A program made the position numbers and the translations under genes. Of a DNA stretch of 64,000 nt, positions 42,501 to 49,683 are shown one piece after another. Every line of letters begins with the position of its first letter. Position 1 is the stretch's first letter. The DNA comes from SAR86 cluster bacterium SAR86B (lineage in GTDB: Bacteria; Pseudomonadota; Gammaproteobacteria; Magnimaribacterales; D2472): positions 21,819-85,818 of the forward strand of contig CAJJAC010000004.1 in assembly GCA_905181955.1 (NCBI GenBank), read 5' to 3'. A model generated the notes under the pieces. It saw nothing but the letters and a program-made list of their open reading frames with translations, ran no database searches and was not told where the DNA came from.

Positions 42501-42720
42501 TTCTCAGTCTGTTTTCTAATGGTTTAGCAACTAATCTTGAGCCATCAGATGGGGATGCTCCATCTAAAAAAACACCAACACTTACAAATGGAAGCTGAAT
42601 ATTGGGAGATGCAGCTATGGGTATATTTTGACGAGCATATGACCCAGCTACAATTATTAATACAGCAATCATTAAAGTAGTTTTTGCTTTGGATAAAGCA
42701 AAATCAATTATGCCTGTCAT
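39589..42720 (-). CDS. RND-family efflux pump permease (HAE1/AcrB-like)
   Basis: The 1043-residue inner-membrane transporter shows the RND layout: a first membrane helix at 12-28, a large periplasmic loop (PLENRLRTVPGVKTI), helices 2-6 near 335-490, helix 7 near 530-545, a second periplasmic loop and helices 8-12. The sites aligned with the AcrB proton relay are altered: helix 4 reads MLIDGSIVV with D398-G399 in place of Asp-Asp, and helix 10 reads GIVVNNNIVLID with N924 in place of Lys. It overlaps the upstream membrane fusion protein gene by 4 bases. No TolC-type gene is adjacent. The substrate is unknown. Confidence 0.88.
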   Translation of the reverse strand: MTGIIDFALSKAKTTLMIAVLIIVAGSYARQNIPIAASPNIQLPFVSVGVFLDGASPSDGSRLVAKPLENRLRTVPGVKTIRATSSLSNIRIFLEFEVGYDIDKAIVDTKQAVEEVKFNLPQEAEDPQINEYSNANFPVMNLSVIGASSLRQKVFYARELKDRLEKIEEVLETEVIGSPDEVLEGIINKSKMEAYGVTLTDLYYSVANNNVIIPGGRQDTGLGSFMIEVPSVIETAEDVYSIPIKVTKEAVVTLSDIASIRRTFKDFNSYARVNGEDAVAIEVMLREGANAIDAANKIAIELDEFRKILPKNLTVVKTNDDTVWASMMVSELNGNIISAVVLIMILVVASMGFRVSMLVGLSIPFCFLSTYLILYLLDYEVNFLVMMGLLLGMGMLIDGSIVVTEYADRKISEGLSRLEAYRLASKRMFTPVLASTGTTIAAFIPLIFWPGFTGQFMRYLPITVSIVLASSLFYSLVLIPVLGSYFGQSSSTLKLGKDSDQTGEPLFDKIAEYYGKLTKIFVKNPGETIILTLAVLFTIVTTYNFYGKGTVYFAIVDPVKAEITVRGRGNFSALESKQIIEDVEERLLQIDELQSVFLRSGSPWWESGGDKIGSGYVEVVEPSERDISGLEIMRLVTEVTQGIPGIIVEAAADMGGPSFDSPIQLNITGNIESEVVAASVVAEEYMRNNIKGLTNIFSSQPYPSVEWNVEVDKQKAAQLGVKVGDVGALVQMLTSGFKVGEFRPDDSKDEVEIRVRFPAKDRTITGINNLNVTTKDGLIPVSSFITLSPRENRSSVSRRNGEYVQEISAATIDESAVAEKVAEMQKWIEAQNFSKQGITMSFTGMQEETEEVNEFMILAGVTALFIMLILLLTQFNSFYQSLLILSAVFMSFVGVLLGLLISNRPFSSTMTGISIVTLAGIVVNNNIVLIDTFNRLKFESPETDRLELIRATCQQRLRPILLTSMTTIFGLLPLAMGLSLDLIGRELTVGSRVVDWWQNLALSIVFGLGFSTFLTLIFTPAALAFPYKIREKFYERFPEKVQV

Positions 42721-43598
42721 AATTCTCCTGCATTTGTAGTCTCTACGTACTGACCTTCTTCAACAAACCCTTGTCCTTGAACAATAATATTTGCTCCTTC
42801 AGGTATTCCAGTTGCTCTGAGGCCTTCAGCTGAATCTTGGACAATTTCTATTTCATGGAATTCAACAATATTTTCAGTATTAGTTACTCTTACCCCAAGC
42901 TTTCCATCATCATCAAGAATTAATATAGATGGAGAAATTTTATGAGCCTTTACCTTATCAGTCTTAATAATGAGGTCTGCAGTTAAACCATCCTTGATCA
43001 ATCGATCATCGTTTTGTATCTCAACCTCGATCCTAAAAGTTTTTGTAGCTGGAGAGGCGCTCTTAGAGACAAAACTTAATACACCTGAAACTTTTTGACC
43101 TGTTATTAGATCAATATCAACACTCTGACCAACCTTAACTTTTGCAATACTTATCTCAGGAACTTCGGCAATAAAAATAATAGGATTTAGCTGAATAATA
43201 GTTGCACATACTTGACCTCTTTGAATAAAGTTACCTGGTTTTACTATACTTTCTATATATCCGGAAAAAGGAGACTTTACTTCAGTTCTATTTAATTCAA
43301 CCACACCAAGGCTACAAAGAACAAAATCCTTTTTAATAAATTCACCCTGTCTCGCCCCTATACCAACGACTTCACCTGAAGTTTTAGCACGAACATCGAC
43401 ACGTCTTTCTGAGCTCGCCGTAGCTTTAAGTGAAATTTCTGGATTATAAAATTCAGCTTGGCTTTGCATAATACCAACCATTGCAAATCCTGAGGGTTCA
43501 TTCTCCTCAATCACTTTTTCTTCAACAAATAAACCAGACAGCATCCAGAAAGTTAATGGTAAAAGTATATATAAAGATATACGTAAATTTTTTGACAT
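42717..43598 (-). CDS. RND membrane fusion protein lacking the alpha-hairpin
   Basis: The 293-residue protein has an N-terminal hydrophobic anchor (about 7-23), a lipoyl-like domain (RVDVRAKTSGEVVGIGARQGEFIKK, then SPFSGYIESIVKPGNFI), a beta-barrel domain and a membrane-proximal domain (LIVQGQGFVEEGQYVE). In ordinary HlyD/AcrA proteins the two lipoyl halves are separated by a long helical coiled-coil hairpin that meets TolC. Here only about 6 residues separate them (98-103). It is co-translated with the RND permease. Hairpin-less members are known (BesA of Borrelia). It should still bind the pump, but the outer-membrane partner contact must differ. Confidence 0.87.
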   Translation of the reverse strand: MSKNLRISLYILLPLTFWMLSGLFVEEKVIEENEPSGFAMVGIMQSQAEFYNPEISLKATASSERRVDVRAKTSGEVVGIGARQGEFIKKDFVLCSLGVVELNRTEVKSPFSGYIESIVKPGNFIQRGQVCATIIQLNPIIFIAEVPEISIAKVKVGQSVDIDLITGQKVSGVLSFVSKSASPATKTFRIEVEIQNDDRLIKDGLTADLIIKTDKVKAHKISPSILILDDDGKLGVRVTNTENIVEFHEIEIVQDSAEGLRATGIPEGANIIVQGQGFVEEGQYVETTNAGEL

Positions 43599-43614
43599 AT
43601 TATTTCCGATTAAT

Positions 43615-43633
43615 GTGGCATATATTCTGCCAC
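43615..43633. repeat. Inverted repeat upstream of the RND pump operon
   Basis: GTGGCA (43615-43620) and TGCCAC (43628-43633) flank a 7-base AT-rich centre, 16 bases upstream of the membrane fusion protein start. It has no T-run on either side, so an operator is more likely than a terminator. Efflux operons are often controlled by repressors binding such sites, but no regulator gene is adjacent. Confidence 0.4.
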
Positions 43634-43677
43634 TATTTATGATACCAAGAATTTTTTAAAAGAAATATTATTTTAAT

Positions 43678-44265
43678 CTATATATTGTATTTTTTTCTTA
43701 GGCTTTCAAAAAGTTTTTGATCAAGAGGTTGAAGCTTTTCAGTGACTTCTTCATTAGGTATTTGAAAGACTTTTCCATTGTTTGCAGCATGAATAAGATT
43801 GTTGTAATTTTTTTTAAATTCATAAAAAATGTCTCTTCCATCCTTTTCATTTAAAAAATTCCAACCAGTTTTCTTTCCAGCAAAGTAAATAATTGGATGA
43901 CTCCAATTATATTTTTTTCTAGGAGAAAATGATTTGCGGGCCTCTATAAAAGCTTCTTCAGCAGTAGGCAGAGAAGTGCTTTTTTTAAGCTCTTCACAGA
44001 GTTTTACTATATCGGTTAAAGTTGGAAAATATGGCTGTGTATGAATAATTTCTTCAGAAGCTTTATTGATAGTTTCAATATCATATCTTTTGAGACTACC
44101 GGCCCATAATTTTTTACCTTCGTTTAATTTATCATCAGAGGACCCAAAAACTTTATAAAATTGATAGTGATAGGCAAGCTCAAGCTTTAAAAATAAAGCG
44201 TCTATAGATTCTATATATTCTTTTAAGTTATTAGAATTTAAATTCTTTTGCCCAGGATTGGTCAC
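43678..44265 (-). CDS. Phage lambda replication protein P-like helicase loader
   Basis: The protein resembles the lambda P family: LELAYHYQFYKVFGS, KKLWAGSLKRYDIETINKA, then YFPTLTDIVKLCEEL, the W..aL..y and PTL...LC pattern of phage helicase loaders. Lambda P recruits DnaB. The open frame could start at 44331, overlapping the previous gene by 101 bases, but a GTG at 44265 has a strong AGAGG four bases upstream (44270-44274) and reduces the overlap to 35 bases, giving 195 residues. It follows a DnaT-like gene, so the pair parallels the E. coli dnaT-dnaC operon. No other phage genes are nearby, which suggests a domesticated chromosomal loader. Confidence 0.65.
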   Translation of the reverse strand: MTNPGQKNLNSNNLKEYIESIDALFLKLELAYHYQFYKVFGSSDDKLNEGKKLWAGSLKRYDIETINKASEEIIHTQPYFPTLTDIVKLCEELKKSTSLPTAEEAFIEARKSFSPRKKYNWSHPIIYFAGKKTGWNFLNEKDGRDIFYEFKKNYNNLIHAANNGKVFQIPNEEVTEKLQPLDQKLFESLRKKYNI

Positions 44266-45037
44266 TTTTCCTCTCTGTAAAACCTTTCGAGAATTTTCCA
44301 GGTTCATTATTTCTGTAATTTTCTTTACCATTTTTAGTTGTTATAGCTAATTCTTTTCTTTTTACGTACTCAATAAATTTAGAATTCCATGATTTAAGAG
44401 CAGTTCCATTTTCTTCCCAATAAATTATAAACTCTTTAAGATAATTCAATCCTCTTTCTTTTGTTATTTGAGAAAGATTTAACACTGCAAAAACATCTTC
44501 ATTAGGTAGCCAGGAACTATGCATACAATAAGGCATCCCCTTATGAGACGAATTTTCTTTAGCCCACTCCCTTCTAATATAGTCTAAGAAACTGATATTC
44601 CAGTTATCTCTTGCTTGATTTCTTTCTGTCCAATATATTTTAAATTCTTTAAGTTTTGATTTTGCAAAATCTGTTGAAATGCCGCCTAATTCAAGAACTT
44701 CTACTGTTTCTTTTGAAGGGATCCAGTTGGTTGATATTTTAGTTTTTGATTCAGTATTATTTTTATTTGGAATCTTTAAATCAAAGTTATTTGCAGAATT
44801 TTTTTTACTCTTTTGAGACTTAAATTCAATAAGTTTAACTCTTTTTAATTTATCAAAGTTAGCCTTTAAATTGTCTATTTCTATAAAAGAACATTCTGAA
44901 GCAATTAAATTAAAAAGTTTTTTCTCATCAAGAGATTCATCAAATTTTTTTGATTTATACAGCTCTAATATAATAGCTGCTTCTATACCAAGCGTTTCAG
45001 CAACTTCTTTTTCAAATGTTATTTTATGATCACCCAA
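44231..45037 (-). CDS. DnaT-like protein with two DnaT DNA-binding domains
   Basis: The 268-residue protein has an N-terminal winged-helix-like region (1-75, KEVAETLGIEAAIILELYK) similar to phage/DnaT initiation proteins, a Lys/Asn/Ser-rich linker, and two copies of the DnaT C-terminal ssDNA-binding module at 105-158 and 176-227. Both copies share W.P, L..., L.EF.IYW and WN..F..Y..R. DnaT acts in PriA-dependent replication restart and helicase loading. Standard DnaT has one module, so the duplication is odd. The start is TTG with AGAGG 9 bases upstream, 6 bases after aroG, and the gene is followed by the lambda-P-like gene. Confidence 0.72.
   Translation of the reverse strand: MGDHKITFEKEVAETLGIEAAIILELYKSKKFDESLDEKKLFNLIASECSFIEIDNLKANFDKLKRVKLIEFKSQKSKKNSANNFDLKIPNKNNTESKTKISTNWIPSKETVEVLELGGISTDFAKSKLKEFKIYWTERNQARDNWNISFLDYIRREWAKENSSHKGMPYCMHSSWLPNEDVFAVLNLSQITKERGLNYLKEFIIYWEENGTALKSWNSKFIEYVKRKELAITTKNGKENYRNNEPGKFSKGFTERKSDQSWAKEFKF
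44270..44274 (-). promoter_or_regulatory. Ribosome binding site deciding the start of the lambda-P-like gene
   Basis: AGAGG on the minus strand, four bases before GTG 44265. The upstream ATG candidates at 44331 and 44307 have nothing comparable. It lies within the end of the DnaT-like gene, so translation of the two is probably coupled. Confidence 0.55.
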
Positions 45038-45043
45038 GATATA

Positions 45044-46090
45044 TCAACCTCTGCTTTTTGATACAGCCGCATCAAGTTCCTTAAAGCATCCATTGGTATC
45101 ATTTAAATTCATACATTCATCAGTAATACTTTGACCATAAACAAGATTATTGGATATCTTTTGATTGCCTTCTACCAAATGACTTTCAATCATGACCCCA
45201 TTTAAATTTTTATTACCACTAATTATTTGATCACATACTGACGAAATAACAGATATTTGATTTTTAAATATTTTTTGACTATTTCCATGACTTGCATCGA
45301 CCATAATTGATTCATTTACTTCTGCTTCAGTAAGTGCTGCTAATGTTTCAGCAATAGATTCAGGAGAGTAGTTTGGATTCTTGCCACCTCTTAAAATTAT
45401 ATGACTATCTATATTTCCAGCAGTTTTAAAGACAGCTACTTCACCTTCTTTTGTTGTTGATAAAAATACATGAGGATGATTTGCTGCCTGAATACCATCA
45501 ATTGCTACCTTTAAGTCACCATTGGTCCCATTTTTTATCCCAACTGGACAAGAGAGACCTGAAGCCAACTCTCTATGAATTTGACTTTCTGCAGTTCTAG
45601 CTCCAATAGCTCCCCATGAGATTAAGTCTGATACATACTGAGGGCTAATCGGATCTAAGTATTCAGTTCCTGCGGGGAGGCCTAGCTCAGCAAGATTAAT
45701 TAGTAATTTTCTGGCAGTTCGAATCCCAGTAGAAATATCATAAGTTTCATCTATATGCGGATCGTTAATTAAACCCTTCCACCCAACAGTAGTTCTAGGT
45801 TTTTCAAAATATACACGCATAACAATAAGAAGATTCTTTCTGAATCTATCTTTTGCATCTTTTAACCATTCAGCATATTCAAGGGCAGATTTTGTATCAT
45901 GAATGGAGCATGGCCCAGCCACGACTAAAATCCTATCATCCTTTCCATGAAGAATTTGACTGATCTCATTTCGTGTTCCATAAACAAGCCTAGAAATATC
46001 ATCTGTTATCGGATTTTCATTAATAATCTCAGCAGGAGTTGGAACGTCGACTCTATCGATAATTCTAGTGTTGTCTGTTAAGTAATTCAT
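45044..46090 (-). CDS. aroG: 3-deoxy-7-phosphoheptulonate synthase (DAHP synthase, class I)
   Basis: The 348-residue protein matches the AroG/AroF/AroH family: VVAGPCSIHD, MRVYFEKPRTTVGWKGLINDP, GLPAGTEYLDPISPQY, GARTAESQIHRELASGLSCPVG, GGKNPNYS and DASHGNSQK. It condenses PEP and erythrose-4-phosphate, the entry to aromatic amino acid synthesis. Which amino acid inhibits it cannot be read with confidence. It is divergent from scpA and is followed by the replication-like pair. Confidence 0.94.
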   Translation of the reverse strand: MNYLTDNTRIIDRVDVPTPAEIINENPITDDISRLVYGTRNEISQILHGKDDRILVVAGPCSIHDTKSALEYAEWLKDAKDRFRKNLLIVMRVYFEKPRTTVGWKGLINDPHIDETYDISTGIRTARKLLINLAELGLPAGTEYLDPISPQYVSDLISWGAIGARTAESQIHRELASGLSCPVGIKNGTNGDLKVAIDGIQAANHPHVFLSTTKEGEVAVFKTAGNIDSHIILRGGKNPNYSPESIAETLAALTEAEVNESIMVDASHGNSQKIFKNQISVISSVCDQIISGNKNLNGVMIESHLVEGNQKISNNLVYGQSITDECMNLNDTNGCFKELDAAVSKSRG

Positions 46091-46124
46091 TTTCTTTTGT
46101 AAAGAATAATTATATTAAATTAGA

Positions 46125-46152
46125 GTATAGGATTTTGAGAGCGCTAGTCCAT
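46125..46152 (-). promoter_or_regulatory. Putative promoter of aroG and the DnaT/P-like genes
   Basis: On the minus strand TGGACT (46152-46147) and TATACT (46130-46125) are separated by 16 bases, with the aroG ATG about 35 bases downstream at 46090. This lies in the 186-base AT-rich divergent spacer with scpA. Confidence 0.35.
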
Positions 46153-46242
46153 TTTTTTTTAATTAAATTCTTTTTTTTAATAATTACTATTTATTTATCA
46201 AAAAATCTATAGAAAGTAAGATAAAATTTAAAATACTATATG

Positions 46243-46280
46243 TTGTATTACAAGCCTTCTAACCTTACACTATGTAGTGT
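46243..46280 (+). promoter_or_regulatory. Putative scpA promoter with overlapping inverted repeat
   Basis: TTGTAT (46243-46248) and TACACT (46266-46271) are 17 bases apart. The -10 overlaps an inverted repeat, ACACTA (46267-46272) and TAGTGT (46275-46280), with a 2-base centre, which would fit a repressor site. Predicted transcription starts within about 8 bases of the ATG at 46286, so the scpA message may be almost leaderless. No SD is visible. Confidence 0.4.
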
Positions 46281-46285
46281 TTATC

Positions 46286-47083
46286 ATGGATAAAATACAA
46301 CAAACGCAATTAGAAATTCCGCTTGTGATGGGTCAACCATTAGAAAATCTGCCCGACGACCTTTTTATACCCCCCAATGCTTTTGAATTATGCCTAGAAA
46401 CTTTTTCTGGCCCTATGGATTTACTTCTATATCTTATTAAAAAAGAAAATATAGACATACTTGAGCTCAATGTTGCAGAAATTACAAATCAATATATTGA
46501 GTACATTGAATTAATGGATACCTTAAAATTTGAGTTAGCTGCAGAGTATTTGGTTATGGCTGCTACTCTTGCCGAAATTAAATCAAGAATGCTACTTCCA
46601 AAGCCTGAATCTGAAGATGATGAATTCGATCCAAGAACAGAATTAATTAAGAGACTTCAAGAGTACCAAAGATTTAAAGTTGCTTCAGAGAATATGGCTA
46701 TTTTACCCAGAGTTGATAGGGATTATTTTGTTGCATCAACATCTCTCCCAAAGTTTGAGGAAAAGCAGGAACCGCTTAATTTAAACGCAAATGATCTTAG
46801 GGATATTTTCCAAGAGATTCTTGAAAGGCCTGACCTAACATTAAGTCATCAAATTGCTTTTGAAGAGCTCTCAACACAAGATCGAATCAATCTTATTTTA
46901 CAGATCCTTGGTAAAAGAAATATTATTGGTTTTTACAAAACCATCCAAAAGGCAGAAGGAAAACAAGGTGTTGCAGTTTCTTTATTAGCATCATTAGAAC
47001 TAGCAAAAGATGGTCACGTTGAATTGATTCAGAATGAAAATAATGAGATTTATATTAAATCTAAAGCAAGGAGCCCGAATTGA
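46286..47083 (+). CDS. scpA: Segregation and condensation protein A
   Basis: The protein has the ScpA kleisin features: N-terminal FELCLETFSGPMDLLLYLIKKENIDIL (Smc head binding), ITNQYIEYIELM, LVMAATLAEIKSRMLLP and a C-terminal winged helix (VAVSLLASLELAKDGHVEL). ScpA bridges Smc heads in chromosome condensation. I place the start at ATG 46286 (265 residues). A GTG at 46277 would add three residues but falls inside the inverted repeat and likely upstream of or at the transcription start. Its end overlaps the TTG start of scpB. Confidence 0.92.
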   Translation: MDKIQQTQLEIPLVMGQPLENLPDDLFIPPNAFELCLETFSGPMDLLLYLIKKENIDILELNVAEITNQYIEYIELMDTLKFELAAEYLVMAATLAEIKSRMLLPKPESEDDEFDPRTELIKRLQEYQRFKVASENMAILPRVDRDYFVASTSLPKFEEKQEPLNLNANDLRDIFQEILERPDLTLSHQIAFEELSTQDRINLILQILGKRNIIGFYKTIQKAEGKQGVAVSLLASLELAKDGHVELIQNENNEIYIKSKARSPN

Positions 47084-47637
47084 TAAATAATAAAATAATT
47101 AATACTGTTGAAGCTTTACTATTTGGTGCAGGAAGACCTTTAAGGCTTTCAGAAATAAAAGGATTATTGGAGATGGACCTAGGTCAGTTAGAACTTTCTT
47201 CTATTAAAATGGCGCTTAATGCTCTTGAAGAAAGATATGAAAAGTCTTCAATTGAATTACATGAAGTTGCTTCAGGCTACAGACTCCAAGTTAAACAAGA
47301 ATTTAGCCCATGCCTCTCATCATTATGGAATGATAAATCTCAAAAAATCTCAAAGTCACTCATGGAGACTATTTCTATAATTGCTTACAAGCAGCCTGTA
47401 ACTCGTGGCGATATAGAAGATATTAGAGGAGTTAATGTAAGTACTCAGACTGTTAGGACTTTGCTGGAAAGAGACTGGATTAAAGTTTCTGGATATAGGG
47501 ATATTCCAGGAAGACCGGCACTGTATGCAACAACTCCTAATTTCTTAAATGATTTCAATTTAAAGAAAGTTACTGAGTTACCTCATCTGCCTGAAGTAGA
47601 AGAGGTTAGTGAAAATTTTACACTTCAAGCTATATAG
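47080..47637 (+). CDS. scpB: Segregation and condensation protein B
   Basis: The 185-residue ScpB has two winged-helix domains: INTVEALLFGAGRPLRLSEIKGLLE, then the hallmark LMETISIIAYKQPVTRGDIEDIRGV and VSGYRDIPGRPALYATTPNFL. It dimerises and binds ScpA in the Smc complex. The start is TTG, overlapping the scpA stop, with AAGGAG 6 bases upstream, which decides it. rluB follows 10 bases later, as in many proteobacteria. Confidence 0.94.
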   Translation: MINNKIINTVEALLFGAGRPLRLSEIKGLLEMDLGQLELSSIKMALNALEERYEKSSIELHEVASGYRLQVKQEFSPCLSSLWNDKSQKISKSLMETISIIAYKQPVTRGDIEDIRGVNVSTQTVRTLLERDWIKVSGYRDIPGRPALYATTPNFLNDFNLKKVTELPHLPEVEEVSENFTLQAI

Positions 47638-47647
47638 CCTCTAACAA

Positions 47648-48379
47648 ATGTCACTAAGATTACAAAAATTTCTTGCAGCAGCAGGAGTTGGTTCCAGAAG
47701 AGGATGTGAGCAGCTAATTCAACAAGGTTTAATTAAGGTTAATGGTAAAGTTGCTCTAGTTGGCACCTCAGTCACATCTGAGGATAAAGTTGAATATCAA
47801 AATAAGATAATTAAATCCAGAGATGTTGATTTAAAGGTTGTAATGCTTAACAAGCCCCCAGGAGTTCTATCTTCAAATGCTAGAGAAAAAAATCTTCCAA
47901 TAGTTTTTGATTATTTACCTCGATCTTCAAATCAAAGAGAATGGATTTCTATAGGTAGATTAGATATCAATACTTCAGGCTTAATGTTATTTACTAATGA
48001 TGGTGTATTTGCAAATTATTGTATGCATCCCTCAAGCTCGATAGATCGAGAGTACCTAGTGAGGGCTATGGGTTCTTTTGATCAAGATAAAGAAACCAAG
48101 ATGAAAAATGGCATTGAGATAGATGGAGTTATGCATAAATTCAGTGACATTGTTGCGGGAGAAAAAACTGGCGTTAATCAATGGTTTTCAGCCTGCCTAA
48201 CTTCTGGTAAAAATAAAGAAGTAAGAAAAATTTTTGAAGCAGTAGGGTTAACAGTTAGTAGGCTTAAAAGAGTCAGATATGGTCCAATATTCCTTCCAGC
48301 CACATTAGCAGAAAGTAAATGCAGGGAATTAACAGAAAATGAGATCATCAGTTTGAAAAAATATGGCCAGCAAAGCTGA
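47648..48379 (+). CDS. rluB: 23S rRNA pseudouridine synthase RluB
   Basis: The 243-residue protein has an S4 RNA-binding domain (LRLQKFLAAAGVGSRRGCEQLI) and an RsuA-type catalytic domain with D106 in IGRLDINTSGLMLFT. It ends with the typical GKNKEVRKIFEAVGLTVSRLKRVRYG. It makes pseudouridine 2605 in 23S rRNA. scpAB-rluB order supports RluB over RluE/RluF. It lacks the long basic tail of some RluB proteins. It overlaps the following glycosylase gene by 17 bases. Confidence 0.9.
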   Translation: MSLRLQKFLAAAGVGSRRGCEQLIQQGLIKVNGKVALVGTSVTSEDKVEYQNKIIKSRDVDLKVVMLNKPPGVLSSNAREKNLPIVFDYLPRSSNQREWISIGRLDINTSGLMLFTNDGVFANYCMHPSSSIDREYLVRAMGSFDQDKETKMKNGIEIDGVMHKFSDIVAGEKTGVNQWFSACLTSGKNKEVRKIFEAVGLTVSRLKRVRYGPIFLPATLAESKCRELTENEIISLKKYGQQS

Positions 48380-48959
48380 AAATGCATATAGCTTTTTATT
48401 AAAGCAGTCCAATAGTAATCAACATACGAAGCTTTATAAGCTTTTAAATTCAATTGATATAATTTCAATAAATAATCAGAATGAAGGTAAGTTATATTTA
48501 TTTTTGATTAAAACGATTGTTAGCCAGCAACTCTCAACCAGTGCAGCGCGAACAATATGGGGTAGAGTTAAAATGGTTATTAATTCAAATATAGAAAAAG
48601 ATATAACTATAGAACTATTAAAATCTGCAGGACTCTCTAGAACAAAATCTGAATATATTTTAGGCATTCTTGATAATCAATTGATTAAATCTCATTCAAA
48701 AAAGACATTGAAAGATTATTCTTTTAATGAGTTATCCGAAATGCTTCTACAAATCAAAGGTATTGGGCCATGGACGTTAGGAATCACAAGGATGTTTTAT
48801 ATATGTGATGAGGATGTTTGGCTTGATGGTGATCTTGGGATAAATAAAGCAGCTAATATTTTTATTCCAGATATTGATACTAATAATATAAAAGAGATTT
48901 ATTCACCTTACAGAACCTACTTAAGTCTATATTTATGGAAGGGCTTAGACTCTCTTTAA
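48363..48959 (+). CDS. HhH-GPD DNA glycosylase (AlkA-like)
   Basis: The 198-residue protein has TIVSQQLSTSAARTIW, the hairpin LLQIKGIGPWTLGITRMF and the catalytic region WLDGDLGINKAA with D157. This is the short bacterial 3-methyladenine DNA glycosylase II form, lacking the N-terminal beta domain of E. coli AlkA. It removes alkylated bases. It is the last of scpA-scpB-rluB-glycosylase and is convergent with yciK, with only 1 base between stops. Confidence 0.87.
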   Translation: MASKAENAYSFLLKQSNSNQHTKLYKLLNSIDIISINNQNEGKLYLFLIKTIVSQQLSTSAARTIWGRVKMVINSNIEKDITIELLKSAGLSRTKSEYILGILDNQLIKSHSKKTLKDYSFNELSEMLLQIKGIGPWTLGITRMFYICDEDVWLDGDLGINKAANIFIPDIDTNNIKEIYSPYRTYLSLYLWKGLDSL

Positions 48960-48960
48960 T

Positions 48961-49674
48961 TTAATTTTTAAATTTAAAATAATGCTGAACTGATAACTGA
49001 CTATCTTCGGAAAAGAACCAAAGATAATGCTCAAATAATTCTTCAGGTTGCTTTAAATCATTTGGGTTTTCAGCAGGATAGGCTGACGCTCTCATAGATG
49101 TTCTAGTTTTACCTGGATCAAAATTAAAAACTTTTATATTTGTTGTAGAGTCTAATTCATCTCTCATTATTTCAGCTAAACCTTTTACAGCAAATTTAGA
49201 AGCAGCATATGCGCCCCAATAAGCCTTACCCACCTCAGCAACCCCAGATGAAGTAAAGATAATTCTTCCATTTGGAGCAATTTTAAGAAGAGGTAAAAGT
49301 TCCTTTGATAAAATAAACGCACTATGGAAGTTTGTATTAAATACTTCTTTCCAAACATCTTCTTCATAGTCCTCAATAGAAGACATTTTACCAAGCCTAG
49401 CCGCATTATGAATAACTCCATCCAGTTTTCCATAAGCATTCATAATTTCATCTTTAATCTGCTTGGCGCCTAGAGAGTCTAGATCATTTAAATCACATTT
49501 AACTATAAGAGGTTTTGCTGATGAGGTTTCAGTAATTTCATCATACAAAGCATCTAGAGATTCTTCATCTCTTCCCAGCAACACAATATTTACACCCAGT
49601 TTACTGAATCTCAATGATAGTGATTTACCAATGCCCTTATTAGCACCTGTAATTAAAATTACTTTATCTTTCAT
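48961..49674 (-). CDS. yciK: SDR-family oxidoreductase YciK
   Basis: The 237-residue short-chain dehydrogenase has the cofactor loop TGANKGIGKSL at 8-18, HNAARLG, a catalytic serine in FTSSGVAEVG and the Y-x-x-x-K motif in YAASKFAVKG. The similarity to YciK (247 residues, substrate unknown) and the location next to mupP and ubiG, as in pseudomonads, support the name. It follows the phosphatase gene with 9 bases between. Confidence 0.82.
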   Translation of the reverse strand: MKDKVILITGANKGIGKSLSLRFSKLGVNIVLLGRDEESLDALYDEITETSSAKPLIVKCDLNDLDSLGAKQIKDEIMNAYGKLDGVIHNAARLGKMSSIEDYEEDVWKEVFNTNFHSAFILSKELLPLLKIAPNGRIIFTSSGVAEVGKAYWGAYAASKFAVKGLAEIMRDELDSTTNIKVFNFDPGKTRTSMRASAYPAENPNDLKQPEELFEHYLWFFSEDSQLSVQHYFKFKN

Positions 49675-49683
49675 AGCTTTAAA

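Noticed and set aside
44266..44331. ATG at 44331 as the start of the lambda-P-like gene
   Set aside because: It would overlap the DnaT-like gene by 101 bases and has no ribosome binding site, while GTG 44265 has AGAGG four bases upstream.
46151..46192. Poly-T tracts between aroG and scpA as a terminator
   Set aside because: No stem precedes them, and both flanking genes start rather than end here.
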